Positions 8,573 to 18,300 of a stretch of DNA of 64,000 nt are shown piece by piece. The notes beneath the pieces are model-generated. The model saw only the letters and a program-made list of their open reading frames with translations. It searched no databases and was not told the DNA's origin. The stretch's first letter is position 1, and each line of letters opens with the position of its first letter. This DNA comes from Chryseobacterium vaccae (GTDB lineage: Bacteria > Bacteroidota > Bacteroidia > Flavobacteriales > Weeksellaceae): assembly GCF_009602705.1 (NCBI RefSeq), contig NZ_VSWH01000001.1, positions 2,170,001 to 2,234,000 on the forward strand, given 5' to 3'. Made by a program: the position numbers and the translations under genes.

Positions 8573-9477
8573 TATTTTTTAAAACTTTTGATGGTCAGTT
8601 CTAAACCTTCTCTTGCCGTTAAAGGCAATTCATCAATTTCTAACGCGTTTTTTATCTTTTGATTGGATACCAGTAAATTATTAGTCAGTTTTTTTAATTT
8701 TTTTGTATTCAATGGAATCGGTAAAAAATCTCCACACCTTGCAATTGCTTTCACCAGAAACCTGGGAAGACTGATATTGGGAATCTTGAGATTTTCAACT
8801 TTTTTAATGACTTCAATAATTTCGTTGGTAGCAACAGTTTCATCATCTGCAATATGATAAATACCGCTGTTTAAATTATTGTATTTCTGAATGATCTGTT
8901 CTATGTAAAAGATAAAATTGCCGATGGAGATAAAAGATCTTTCATTGTTGAACGAAGCCAGCGGATAGGGAATTCCTTTTGAAATGATTTTATACAGCAG
9001 TCCCAGGTTTCCTTTATCGCCCGGCCCGTGAACCATTGGCGGGCGGATAATAATCAGTTTTTTACCCTCTGGCAAGTATTGTTGTAACAGCCATTCTTCA
9101 GCTTTTCTTTTACTTTTTCCGTAAAGAGAAACAGGATTACACTGATCTGTTTCCAGTAATGGTTTAACAGACTCAAACTCTTCCAGTGCAGCCAGTGAAC
9201 TGATATGAATGAATAATTCCGCATCTGTTTTTTTGAAAGCTTCAAATAGGCTCTGAGCCAGATCAACATTGGCAAAATAATAATCTTTTTCAGTTGCTGT
9301 GCCTTTATGGTCGTGTGCTTTTCCCACAAGATTAATGAAAATTTTGGTTTCTTCACTCAGGTTTTTCTCCCATTCAGAGTTTCGTAAAGAAATCTCCTGA
9401 ACATCAAAATTCTGCTGTAAAGATTTTACTAAATTTTTGCCAATAAAGCCTGAACTTCCAAAAACGGCTATTTTCAT
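8572..9477 (-). CDS. NAD-dependent sugar epimerase/reductase (WbpV-like SDR)
   Basis: 301 residues, extended SDR fold: GSSGFIG nucleotide-binding motif at residues 8-14, catalytic SLYGKSK (Tyr-x3-Lys) near residue 138, and IRPPMVHGPGDKGNL. Proteins of this subgroup encoded beside a WbpL-type transferase commonly reduce the C4 keto group of UDP-4-keto-6-deoxy-HexNAc. With the WbpM-type dehydratase in the same cluster that would give UDP-QuiNAc. A UDP-glucose 4-epimerase-like role is the alternative. Confidence 0.8.
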   Translation of the reverse strand: MKIAVFGSSGFIGKNLVKSLQQNFDVQEISLRNSEWEKNLSEETKIFINLVGKAHDHKGTATEKDYYFANVDLAQSLFEAFKKTDAELFIHISSLAALEEFESVKPLLETDQCNPVSLYGKSKRKAEEWLLQQYLPEGKKLIIIRPPMVHGPGDKGNLGLLYKIISKGIPYPLASFNNERSFISIGNFIFYIEQIIQKYNNLNSGIYHIADDETVATNEIIEVIKKVENLKIPNISLPRFLVKAIARCGDFLPIPLNTKKLKKLTNNLLVSNQKIKNALEIDELPLTAREGLELTIKSFKK

Positions 9478-9480
9478 AAT

Positions 9481-10293
9481 TTATCTCAGTAGTTTTTTGT
9501 ATAAGAAGGTTAAAATAGATTTGGGTAATATTCTGAGTGGTAATTTTACAATTCCCGATACTAAAAATTCCTTTCTATTAATATAATTTATTTCTCTTAT
9601 TTTTGATAAAAATGCCAATTCTTTTTTTAGGTAAGACCAACCACTCCTCCTGCCAATCATATTATTTCCTATTCTAAAATGAAGCAGAGGTTCTGAAATA
9701 TTTGCAATTTTAAATCCTTTATGTAACATTCTAACCCAAAGATAATAGTCCTCAAACAATGGCATATCTTGGTACGATCCAGCCTCAATAACAGCTTTCT
9801 TTCTAAACATCACAGTAGGATGATTCAGAGGATTTCTAAATTTAGAAAACTTCAATAAATCTTCAGAATTTACTGGCAAATTTCTAAACTGATTTAGGTC
9901 TCCAGGAATTAAATTAAATTCCTGTATCCCAGTACCTATAACACTAATAGAAGGATTTTTAATTAAAAACTCTATTTGTTTTTTAAATCGATCTTGATAG
10001 CAAATATCATCTGTATCCATTCTTGCTATAATATCATACAAAGCATGCTTAAGTCCAGCATTGAGAGCTTTTCCCAAACCCACATTAGCATCTAGGGAGA
10101 CAATTGTAAATAAATCACTATATTTAGTACAATATATTTCTATACATTCATCCAACTCTTTTGTTAGTTTACCATCTTTGACAAGAATAATCTGACTAGG
10201 TTGGAGAGAATTATTTAGAATACTATCTAATGCTTTTTCTAAAAATTCAACTTTTTCTTTAAAATATACCGAAATCAAAACCGAAAAATCCAT
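9481..10293 (-). CDS. Family 2 glycosyltransferase
   Basis: 270 residues, GT-A fold: FSVLISVY at the N-terminus, ILVKDG, NVGLGKALNAGL, and ARMDTDDICYQDRF with the DxD metal-binding motif. A PLFEDYYLWVRM segment provides the usual acceptor-side acidic motif. It probably adds one sugar to the lipid-linked repeat unit at the inner face of the membrane. Three bases separate it from the downstream reductase gene. Donor unknown. Confidence 0.88.
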   Translation of the reverse strand: MDFSVLISVYFKEKVEFLEKALDSILNNSLQPSQIILVKDGKLTKELDECIEIYCTKYSDLFTIVSLDANVGLGKALNAGLKHALYDIIARMDTDDICYQDRFKKQIEFLIKNPSISVIGTGIQEFNLIPGDLNQFRNLPVNSEDLLKFSKFRNPLNHPTVMFRKKAVIEAGSYQDMPLFEDYYLWVRMLHKGFKIANISEPLLHFRIGNNMIGRRSGWSYLKKELAFLSKIREINYINRKEFLVSGIVKLPLRILPKSILTFLYKKLLR

Positions 10294-10297
10294 ACCA

Positions 10298-11029
10298 TTA
10301 TATTTTAAAAATTAATCTCTTATAAATATCAAATAAAAATTCGGCTCTGTATAGTAATTTATACATCCAAGAATTTCTACTTACTCCTGAAACATTATTT
10401 GTATGTTGTCTATATAGCACAAATGATTCTTTTATAAATTTAATTTTTTCGGGGTGCTGATACGCCCATAAAATGCCAATCCAATTATCATGTAGTAGAA
10501 GTTTTTTTGGAAAAGGCAGTGCCTGTTTTAAGACTTCTTTTTTAAAGCACATACAACAGCCATGAAAAGGCATTTTTTTCATCATTTTATAAAAAGATAT
10601 ATCGATAGGATTTTCTTTCAAGAACTGTAATTCACTTACCTTACCTTCATTATCAATAATATCATAATTTGTAAAAAGAATATCGTATGTTTTTAGGTAA
10701 TGTAAACATGTCTCAACCTTATTAGTCTTCCATATATCATCTTGATCAGCAAGAAAAATGATATCACCTTTAGCATATGACAACGCATTTTCAAAGTTTT
10801 TAGTGACAAGAAAATGCCTAGAATGCTTTCTATTATTGCTTTTAATATTCTGTTTTAAATGAATTCTATTATCATTTAAAGTTTTTATTATAGCTAATGT
10901 ATTATCTGTGGAACCATCATCAGAAATAATGAGCTCATCATTTGAAGATAATTGATTCAGAATGGATACAACTTGTTCTTTAATGAACCTTTCTCCATTG
11001 TAGGTAGCCATACAAACACTAATCATCAT
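10298..11029 (-). CDS. Family 2 glycosyltransferase
   Basis: 243 residues: ISVCMATYNGERFI, LIISDDGSTDNT and FLADQDDIWKTNK (DxD), an arrangement often seen in rhamnosyl- and related deoxysugar transferases. KKLLLHDNWIGILWA supplies the acceptor-side His-Asp. Its start overlaps the upstream glycosyltransferase by 11 bases, indicating coupled translation. Donor cannot be read from sequence; GDP-fucose or a rhamnose-type donor would fit the cluster. Confidence 0.87.
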   Translation of the reverse strand: MMISVCMATYNGERFIKEQVVSILNQLSSNDELIISDDGSTDNTLAIIKTLNDNRIHLKQNIKSNNRKHSRHFLVTKNFENALSYAKGDIIFLADQDDIWKTNKVETCLHYLKTYDILFTNYDIIDNEGKVSELQFLKENPIDISFYKMMKKMPFHGCCMCFKKEVLKQALPFPKKLLLHDNWIGILWAYQHPEKIKFIKESFVLYRQHTNNVSGVSRNSWMYKLLYRAEFLFDIYKRLIFKI

Positions 11030-12089
11030 TCAAAATTTTTTTAAATTTAGAAAATGCTTCTGCATTATCAAATTTTTTAATATGTTCATATCCTTTTTGG
11101 GCTATTGAATATCTGGTTTCGCTATTTTTAATTAATTCAATAATATTATCTGCCATACTTTTAATATCACCGGCTGGGCTAACTTTAGCGGTAGAATTAT
11201 CTATTGCCATAGCTTGATATCCTTTGTTATCAGTACATACTATAGCACATCCACATTGCATAGCCTCACCTACGGTTAATCCCCAACCTTCTTCAATACT
11301 TGTTCCAACAAAAATGGCCGCATCATTGTAAAGCATTCTTAATTTTTCTTTTTCGGGAATTCTATAATAATTATATCCTGTAGGGAGATTTACTGGCTTC
11401 GGAAAAGTTCCAAATAAATTTACCTGTAATTCTGGTATTTCTTTTTTTACAAGGTCTAAAGATTTAAATCCATTTGCAACACCTTTATTGGGCGAAGTAT
11501 GATAAAGCATTAAAACATTTGTATTTTGCCTGCTTTCCACAGGAACATCAAGATCAAAAACATTAAAATCAAATCCGTTTTCTACCAAATAAACTATTTC
11601 ATTATTTTTTTTGATCAGTTCCATAAGCCATTCCGAAATAGTAACTTTTTTCATATTAAACTTCCATGTCTCATGAACCATATCATTCCCCCATTTCCAG
11701 TTTTCATAGCCCTGTATAAAATAGATTTTATCTGAATTTTTGCATTTGAATTCATTTAGATAATAAGCCGTTTCTATACTTGTACAAATATATTTATCTG
11801 CTTTTAAGATCCTCCGTTCTTCTAAATTCCAATTAAAATATAGTTTTATACTTCTATCAAGATCAAACCAGCCATAGGGTCTAAAATCACCAATTGTTTT
11901 AAAATAAATATACCTAGCTAGAGATTTTATTTTATTCTTAAAACTCTCTTTTCCAAAAAGACAACTTGAACCATATACTATAGAAACTTCATGTCCTTCC
12001 TTCACAAAATAATTCGCGTATTCATAGATAATTTTGTGCCCACCGATTGGCTTTTTGCCGTGTCCAGGCAATAAAAACATAATATGCAT
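11019..12089 (-). CDS. GT-B glycosyltransferase (family 4-like)
   Basis: 356 residues. GT-B fold with an N-terminal FLLPGHGKKPIGGHKII glycine-rich loop and a C-terminal donor site (GTSIEEGWGLTVGEAMQCG), the E-x7-E type motif of group 1 glycosyltransferases. YHTSPNKGV starts the second Rossmann-like domain near residue 197. Overlaps its downstream neighbour by 11 bases and shares one base with the polymerase gene upstream. Confidence 0.87.
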   Translation of the reverse strand: MHIMFLLPGHGKKPIGGHKIIYEYANYFVKEGHEVSIVYGSSCLFGKESFKNKIKSLARYIYFKTIGDFRPYGWFDLDRSIKLYFNWNLEERRILKADKYICTSIETAYYLNEFKCKNSDKIYFIQGYENWKWGNDMVHETWKFNMKKVTISEWLMELIKKNNEIVYLVENGFDFNVFDLDVPVESRQNTNVLMLYHTSPNKGVANGFKSLDLVKKEIPELQVNLFGTFPKPVNLPTGYNYYRIPEKEKLRMLYNDAAIFVGTSIEEGWGLTVGEAMQCGCAIVCTDNKGYQAMAIDNSTAKVSPAGDIKSMADNIIELIKNSETRYSIAQKGYEHIKKFDNAEAFSKFKKILNDD

Positions 12090-13255
12090 TAGTCTAAAAG
12101 TTTTCTATAATAAAACTCAATGATTTTAGTTCTTTCTTCAAAACTAGTTATTCCAAAAATAACATTATCATACTTGTTAAGTATAGGAGTATTTGTAAGT
12201 ACTAATTTACTAACAAAAACTACTAATAAAAAATTAACAATCAGTATTCTATTGATCTTAATTCTGTTAAATAAATACATTAACGGAAATAATACACACA
12301 AGCTAAATGAAAACAATGCCGAAAATCTTGCTCTAAATACCAATACTTCTGAAAAATATAAGGTTGAAAAGCAGTACAAAAAAAATAGGTTTACAAAAAT
12401 CAAATTATTTTCATTGATATTGATAATTTTTTTATAATTTTTAAAAACCCAATAGAGAGGAATTAATATATATAAAACCCCAAAAGTTATACCGGAAGAT
12501 TCTGAAGTAATATAATGATCATTTTTTTTAGCAAACATTCCTCCAAGAAAGCCTGCCATTGCATTCGTAATAGTATTTAAATAATGGATCTGGAAAAAAT
12601 AAATTATTAGTCCAATAATGGTAAATATAAAATATACTTTCTGATTATTTTTATGAATAAAAAAATAAAGCGGGAAATAAAAAATCGCAGAATTATGAAA
12701 TGACAACCCCACAAGATTAATCAACATGAAAGGTAAAATTTTTCTTTCACTAATATATTTAATAGACAGCAGAAAAAGAAATATGGCTTTGATATTTCTA
12801 AGCATATTAATTTCTATTTCGCCACAGAATACAAAATATATAGTCAAAGCAAAAATAAAATATCCCTGACAATATCGTTTAATAAGTATTCTAAGTAAAA
12901 GAAGATCAACAAGAGAATTTACAAAGGAATAAAATATATAATTATCAGAAAATGTTTTAATAAGGGAAGTGAACACTAAAAAGCCAGGTTCGTAAGTAAT
13001 GGTTTTGAATGTTTTTAGCGAGAGCTGGTTTATTGGAACTATATCTCTGTATAAATGTGTATAAGATATCCAGTCACTTGCTACATAACCTCTTAATCCG
13101 AAGAAAAGCAGAACTAAAATAAAGGCAAAGTTTCTTAGTTTATTTCTGGAGATAATCCTATCAATATTCTTTTGTTCTAAAATTGCACAGGCAAATAAAA
13201 TTAAAAATATGAAGACGTAGGGAATACTATATTCTATACTGCTAAATTTCATCAC
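12089..13255 (-). CDS. EpsG/Wzy-like polysaccharide polymerase
   Basis: 388 residues, strongly hydrophobic with about ten membrane segments. LFFGLRGYVASDWISYTHLY matches the 'LR..VG-D..-Y' region of the EpsG family, and NMLRNIKAIFLFLLSIKYI and GLSFHNSAIFYFPLY match its second and third conserved stretches. Wzy-type polymerases join lipid-linked repeat units on the periplasmic side. Beside a Wzx flippase and Wzc/Wza this is the expected polymerase; sequence is poorly conserved in the family, so the call rests on topology, motif and context. Confidence 0.8.
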   Translation of the reverse strand: MMKFSSIEYSIPYVFIFLILFACAILEQKNIDRIISRNKLRNFAFILVLLFFGLRGYVASDWISYTHLYRDIVPINQLSLKTFKTITYEPGFLVFTSLIKTFSDNYIFYSFVNSLVDLLLLRILIKRYCQGYFIFALTIYFVFCGEIEINMLRNIKAIFLFLLSIKYISERKILPFMLINLVGLSFHNSAIFYFPLYFFIHKNNQKVYFIFTIIGLIIYFFQIHYLNTITNAMAGFLGGMFAKKNDHYITSESSGITFGVLYILIPLYWVFKNYKKIININENNLIFVNLFFLYCFSTLYFSEVLVFRARFSALFSFSLCVLFPLMYLFNRIKINRILIVNFLLVVFVSKLVLTNTPILNKYDNVIFGITSFEERTKIIEFYYRKLLD

Positions 13256-13256
13256 A

Positions 13257-14102
13257 TCATTTATTATTATAGAATTTCATTAAGTCAGGAAACAAAACAA
13301 ATAAATGAGTAATAGTAAAAGACTTTATGGCTTTACCAAGAGAATAATGCCTTTTTAAAAATGAAAACCGCATAAACGGGTCATCTCCAAGTGGAGTATA
13401 GAGATTTTTAAACCTTTTTCTTAAAGAATTTTTTTTATCATAGCATGCTTCAATCTTTTCATGATCTTCACACTCTCCTACATAGTCTTTTGATAAAACA
13501 ACTTCTAAATTCTGTTTTATTGCTCTTAATCCATAATCATAATCTCCAATTGCATGCCAGAATGTGCTATCCAGCATTCCGATTTTTTCATATACATATT
13601 CCGGAACAAAAACAAGATTACCATTCATCCATTCAATCTTTTGCAGAGTTCCATCCGGGTCCAAATTAACAGTTTGTCCTTTCAGTCTCCCTCCATAAGT
13701 TGTACGATTAGTTGCTGCAGATTTAAATGCTCCGCTTATAACTGCCTTATTATTTTTCTCTTCTGATTGGTTAATAAGACTAATCAATGAGTTTGGAAAA
13801 ATATAACTATCATTATTAAGCCAAAAATATCCATCGTATTTTTTTTCTGATTTTTCAGCATACTTCCAGGAATTAATCATTCCTCTACACCAAAACAAGT
13901 CTCCTGTACCATCAAGTATTTTTACAGAAGGAAATAGCTTTCCAATAACTTCTTTTGTATTATCGGTTGAATGATCATCAGTTAAAATTATATCAAACTC
14001 ACAATCCGGGCATAGAGCTATTGCCTCTTCAAGCTGTGAGAGACATTTTTTTGTAAAATCAATCCGATTAAAAACAGTTAACAATACTGCAAATTGTTTC
14101 AT
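13257..14102 (-). CDS. Family 2 glycosyltransferase
   Basis: 281 residues: FAVLLTVFNRIDFTKKCL, IILTDDHSTDNT, GDLFWCRGMINSW and YFWLNNDSYIFP with the acidic metal site (N-D-S variant of DxD). WMNGNLVFVPEYVYEKIGMLD and IGDYDYGLRA are typical of rhamnosyltransferase-like GT2 enzymes. Its start codon overlaps the stop of 14099-14824 (4-base overlap). Confidence 0.87.
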   Translation of the reverse strand: MKQFAVLLTVFNRIDFTKKCLSQLEEAIALCPDCEFDIILTDDHSTDNTKEVIGKLFPSVKILDGTGDLFWCRGMINSWKYAEKSEKKYDGYFWLNNDSYIFPNSLISLINQSEEKNNKAVISGAFKSAATNRTTYGGRLKGQTVNLDPDGTLQKIEWMNGNLVFVPEYVYEKIGMLDSTFWHAIGDYDYGLRAIKQNLEVVLSKDYVGECEDHEKIEACYDKKNSLRKRFKNLYTPLGDDPFMRFSFLKRHYSLGKAIKSFTITHLFVLFPDLMKFYNNK

Positions 14103-14824
14103 TTTAAAAAGTTTTTTAAATAAAAATTTTTAATCTTAAAAATAAGTAATTGTATAATATTATAGTTTTTGGTATATTCTTTCCCCGTAGACCCCGATAT
14201 TCCTTCGATAATAACAGTTCTTTTCAAACCTAAAAAAGGGAAGCCTTTTTTATTCATATCCTTTATCTGTTCTGCAAGTAAATGTTCAAAATACATTCCT
14301 TTTGAATCATTAATATTTTCTTTTCTTTCTACAAAGGACTTCAAAAAATTATAATTACTTATAAAGAAATGAGAATATGCCTTATCTTTCTTCCACGTCA
14401 TTTCAGCCATAATATAATTCTTATTCTCAACAGGAAGATCTTTAATGAGATTATTTAAGTTGATTACACATAACCTTCCTGTAATTTTAATGATATATGC
14501 TTTTTCATTTTTTAAAAAATAAGAATTTTGTAATGCATGTTCTATAATTAAAGCTTCACCATAACCTTTTCCTAAAGCTTTATCAAAATTATTGCCATCA
14601 AATGTCAGATATTCAATTCTTTCATTTTGTAAAAAAACAGGATCAATATTAAATAAAGTATTTTCAACTATTAAAATCTTATGATCAGTAGTATTTAAAT
14701 AATAGGTAATTGCATTGTAATATTGTTTTATCCTTGTATTTTCATCATTAATCTTAGTAAAAGACATACCTGCCGGATTTACGCAACAAGTAAGAAGTAT
14801 AATGATATCTTTTTTATGATTCAT
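14099..14824 (-). CDS. Unrecognised cytoplasmic protein of the polysaccharide cluster, possibly a glycosyltransferase
   Basis: 241 residues without a signal peptide or membrane segment. I do not recognise a family. Visible features are ILLTCCVNPAGM near the N-terminus, KILIVENT, a GNNFDKALGKGYGEALIIE stretch and YIIKITGRLCVINL. The layout (beta strand, GKGYGEA helix, then K-ITGR-L) recalls small GT-A-like proteins found in other polysaccharide loci, but no clear DxD is present. It overlaps the genes on both sides (4 and 11 bases), so it is translated with the assembly machinery and is likely part of it. Confidence 0.6.
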   Translation of the reverse strand: MNHKKDIIILLTCCVNPAGMSFTKINDENTRIKQYYNAITYYLNTTDHKILIVENTLFNIDPVFLQNERIEYLTFDGNNFDKALGKGYGEALIIEHALQNSYFLKNEKAYIIKITGRLCVINLNNLIKDLPVENKNYIMAEMTWKKDKAYSHFFISNYNFLKSFVERKENINDSKGMYFEHLLAEQIKDMNKKGFPFLGLKRTVIIEGISGSTGKEYTKNYNIIQLLIFKIKNFYLKNFLK

Positions 14825-16070
14825 GTAGCAAGTTACTTTTCTTTATTGTAAATAACAATAAAATAAATATAATAATTTCTGTAAGTGTAGCACATATAAC
14901 CGCTCCATTTTCTTTAAATATGATAACAAGAGGAGCAATAAAAGTTAAACTAAACACACAACCTATCATAACTATATTAAGCAGCTTCTTTTTCAAGCCA
15001 AATGTTATAAAAATGTTGATAGCAATAACACCATTAATTACAGAAAATAGAGGCAATAGTACCGAAAACCTTAACACTTCAGCTGATTTCATAAATTCTC
15101 CAGTTTTAAACATCAATGATATGATTAAATCAGAAAAATAAAAAATCCCAACTCCTAATACTAAACATATTACAGCAATTGCATAAACGATTTGATTTAC
15201 AAATTGCAAACATTTTTTCTTCGAAGTATTATAGTAAACATTTACTCTCGGAAAAACAACTTGTGTAACGGAAGAAAGCAGTGCTATCAAAGCTCTTATA
15301 ATTTTATCTGCTGCGGAATAAATTCCTACAGAAGTATTACCAGCAATTAAGCCTAAGATTATTGTATTAGTTGTTGTATAAAGATTACTAGAAAGACTGG
15401 TTGCAAAAATATGCCAGCTATTAGCAATTTGTTTTTTAACACTTTTAATGCTGGGCCTGATAAAGATTACTAATCTCAAGTAAAATAATAAAGCCAGACT
15501 TAAAATGGCAGATAAAAATGTTGATAAAACCTGAATTAACAGAGCTAAATTATAATCAGAAACTTTTTTCACCAACCAGAAAGTTATTAAACACATTACA
15601 ACTCTTGGAATAGTATTAATAATTGTAATAAAGCCCATCTTTTCAGTTCCTTGAAAAAACCAAACAGGAAATAACACTGCAGATACTACATTAACAAAGC
15701 TTATAAAAAAAAGAGTACTATCTTCTCTAAATCTCCCAAACAGGAGTAATATTGCTCCAAAGACAATAAAACTGATAATAAGCAACAAGGACTTTGCAAA
15801 CATTGTATTCCAAAATGTTTCACTTATTTTAATTTTATCTCCCAAAGCATCTGCAATTTCTTTTGTTGATGAAACATTAAAACCAAAATCGGTAAATAAT
15901 GTAAAATATGCAACAAATGCTTGGGCAAACATAATTCGTCCAAAATTTTCTGATCCTAATACTGTTCCTAAGTACGGAAATAAAAAGAGAGGAATAATAT
16001 AATTTGCAATTTGCAATACAAAAAGATACGAAAAATTTTTGCGAAGGACTTTATCAGAAAGAAGTTTCAA
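14814..16070 (-). CDS. wzx: Wzx-type repeat-unit flippase
   Basis: 418 residues with about twelve membrane segments. The MOP-superfamily signature is at the N-terminus (NFSYLFVLQIANYIIPLFLF, PYLGTVLGSENFG, FTDFGFNVSSTKEIA), as in RfbX/Wzx. It would move undecaprenyl-linked repeat units across the inner membrane for the polymerase to join. Overlaps the gene downstream by 11 bases. Confidence 0.9.
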   Translation of the reverse strand: MKLLSDKVLRKNFSYLFVLQIANYIIPLFLFPYLGTVLGSENFGRIMFAQAFVAYFTLFTDFGFNVSSTKEIADALGDKIKISETFWNTMFAKSLLLIISFIVFGAILLLFGRFREDSTLFFISFVNVVSAVLFPVWFFQGTEKMGFITIINTIPRVVMCLITFWLVKKVSDYNLALLIQVLSTFLSAILSLALLFYLRLVIFIRPSIKSVKKQIANSWHIFATSLSSNLYTTTNTIILGLIAGNTSVGIYSAADKIIRALIALLSSVTQVVFPRVNVYYNTSKKKCLQFVNQIVYAIAVICLVLGVGIFYFSDLIISLMFKTGEFMKSAEVLRFSVLLPLFSVINGVIAINIFITFGLKKKLLNIVMIGCVFSLTFIAPLVIIFKENGAVICATLTEIIIFILLLFTIKKSNLLHES

Positions 16071-16082
16071 TTTAATAAATAA

Positions 16083-17159
16083 TTATTTAATACTCTTTAA
16101 ATACCAGTTATAAATCTTATTAATTCCATCTGTAATTTCAATACGATTCTTCCATCCTAATGAATTTAACTTTGATACATCAACCAGTTTTCTCATTGTT
16201 CCATCTGGTTTAGAAGCATCAAAAAGAATATTTCCCGAAAATCCTATTTCCTTAGCAATCAGGTAAGATAGATCTTTTATTGACAAATCTTTCCCGGTTC
16301 CAATATTGATATGGGTGTTTCTTATCTCTTTTTTATTGGAAATAAGATCTGCAAAGTCTATATTTTCCATTAAGAAAATACAGGCATCTGCCATATCTTC
16401 ACTCCATAAAAACTCCCTCATAGGTTTACCTGTTCCCCACAATTCTACTCTGTCTTTAAATATCCCGTATTTTGACAACGTTTTTTCTATCGTCTCATTA
16501 GTGTCGGCTCCTGAAACAGACTCTACAGGTCTTTTATGTAAATCATTCCGAACGGCATCCCAATCGTCATTCATTAATGAATTAGCTAAATAAATTTTCC
16601 TGATCATTGCTGGTAAAACATGGCTTTTTTCCAGATCAAAATTATCATTAGGACCATACAGATTAGTAGGCATTACCGAAATAAAGTTCGTTCCATATTG
16701 GATGTTAAAGCTTTCACATAACTTTATTCCAGCTATTTTAGCAATAGCATAAGGCTCGTTAGTATACTCTAATACATCTGTAAGAAGTTCATTTTCATCA
16801 ATAGGCTGATGGGCTTCTTTAGGATAAATACATGTACTTCCTAAAAAAAGAAGCTTTTTTACGTTATGTTTATATGACTGGTAAATTACATTCTGCTGAA
16901 TCTGGAGGTTATTGTATATAAAATCCGCCCTGTAAGTATTATTTGCCATAATTCCTCCCACATACGCAGCTGCCAAAAATACATATTCAGGTTTTTCTTC
17001 TTCAAAGAATTTTTGTGTAGCTTCTGCATCCATCAGATTGAGTTCTTTGGAAGTTCTCCCGATCAGATTTGTAAATCCATTTTCAGAAAGCTGTTTCCAA
17101 ATTGCAGAGCCTACTAATCCTTTATGCCCTGCTATATATATCTTACTATCCTTTTTCAT
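16083..17159 (-). CDS. fcl: GDP-L-fucose synthase
   Basis: 358 residues. Extended SDR: IYIAGHKGLVGSAI dinucleotide motif, FLAAAYVGGIMANN, LFLGSTCIYPKEA and EPYAIAKIAGIK (catalytic Tyr-x3-Lys), then MPTNLYGPNDNFD. It converts GDP-4-keto-6-deoxy-D-mannose to GDP-L-fucose with NADPH. It is longer than the ~320-residue enterobacterial enzyme, mainly through an insert near residues 205-240 (NDDWDAVRNDLHKRP and following). Lies 6 bases downstream of gmd, its pathway partner. Confidence 0.95.
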   Translation of the reverse strand: MKKDSKIYIAGHKGLVGSAIWKQLSENGFTNLIGRTSKELNLMDAEATQKFFEEEKPEYVFLAAAYVGGIMANNTYRADFIYNNLQIQQNVIYQSYKHNVKKLLFLGSTCIYPKEAHQPIDENELLTDVLEYTNEPYAIAKIAGIKLCESFNIQYGTNFISVMPTNLYGPNDNFDLEKSHVLPAMIRKIYLANSLMNDDWDAVRNDLHKRPVESVSGADTNETIEKTLSKYGIFKDRVELWGTGKPMREFLWSEDMADACIFLMENIDFADLISNKKEIRNTHINIGTGKDLSIKDLSYLIAKEIGFSGNILFDASKPDGTMRKLVDVSKLNSLGWKNRIEITDGINKIYNWYLKSIK

Positions 17160-17165
17160 TAAATA

Positions 17166-18224
17166 CTAACGTTTTTTTACATATTCCAGGTCATGTTTTA
17201 CCATAATTTCTACCAATTCATCAAATGATGTCTGTGTTGGATTCCATCCTAACAGTGTTTTAGCTTTTGTAGGATCACCTAAAAGCTGTTCAACTTCTGC
17301 GGGTCTGAAATATTTTGGATCAACTTCAACCAAGATCCTGCCCGATTCCGCATCTATTCCTTTTTCATCAATATCTGTCCCCTCCCAGCGAATTTCTATA
17401 TTTGCCACTTTAAAAGCTTTTGTAATAAACTCACGCACCGTATGCATTTCACCTGTAGCAATTACAAAATCTTCGGCCTTATCATGTTGAAGCATAAGCC
17501 ACATACATTCTACATAATCTTTTGCATATCCCCAGTCTCTTAAAGAGTCTAGATTTCCCATATAAAGTTTTTCCTGAAGCCCCTGTACAATCCTTGCTAC
17601 AGCCAATGTAACTTTTCTGGTCACGAAGTTTTCTCCCCTCCTTTCACTTTCGTGATTAAATAATATTCCGTTTACGGCAAACATATCATATGATTCTCTA
17701 TAATTCTTGGTAATCCAAAAACCATATTGTTTTGCTACTCCGTAAGGGCTCCTTGGATAGAATGGTGTAGTTTCTTTTTGAGGAACTTCCTGAACAAGAC
17801 CAAATAATTCAGATGTTGAAGCTTGGTATATTTTAGTTTTCTTCTCCATTCCTAAAATTCTTATGGCTTCTAATAATCTCAATGTTCCAACAGCGTCTGT
17901 TTCGGCTGTATATTCAGGTACATCAAAACTAACTTTTACGTGACTTTGAGCAGCCAAATTATATATTTCATCAGGCTGGGTAAGTTGTATGATTCTCATT
18001 AATGAACTAGAGTCTGTCATATCACCATAATGAAGGTTTACCAGCCTTGCCTGATGCATATCCCTCACCCATTCATCAAAATAAAGATGTTCTATTCTGT
18101 CTGTATTAAAAGATGATGAACGACGAATAATTCCATGAACTTCATATCCTTTTTCAATTAAAAATTCAGCCAAAAAAGATCCGTCCTGTCCTGTAATTCC
18201 TGTGATTAATGCTACTTTTCCCAT
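17166..18224 (-). CDS. gmd: GDP-mannose 4,6-dehydratase
   Basis: 352 residues. [14 protein letters not shown] at residues 7-20, [14 protein letters not shown] (NADP binding), the catalytic Thr in [10 protein letters not shown], and [12 protein letters not shown] (Tyr-x3-Lys). First step from GDP-mannose toward GDP-L-fucose, with manC upstream and fcl downstream. Confidence 0.96.
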   Translation of the reverse strand: MGKVALITGITGQDGSFLAEFLIEKGYEVHGIIRRSSSFNTDRIEHLYFDEWVRDMHQARLVNLHYGDMTDSSSLMRIIQLTQPDEIYNLAAQSHVKVSFDVPEYTAETDAVGTLRLLEAIRILGMEKKTKIYQASTSELFGLVQEVPQKETTPFYPRSPYGVAKQYGFWITKNYRESYDMFAVNGILFNHESERRGENFVTRKVTLAVARIVQGLQEKLYMGNLDSLRDWGYAKDYVECMWLMLQHDKAEDFVIATGEMHTVREFITKAFKVANIEIRWEGTDIDEKGIDAESGRILVEVDPKYFRPAEVEQLLGDPTKAKTLLGWNPTQTSFDELVEIMVKHDLEYVKKR

Positions 18225-18300
18225 ATTTGTATTCTAATTCCTTTTATATTTGTTTCTGATATTATTATAAATCATAATTTATGTAGGTCTATTCTAAAAA

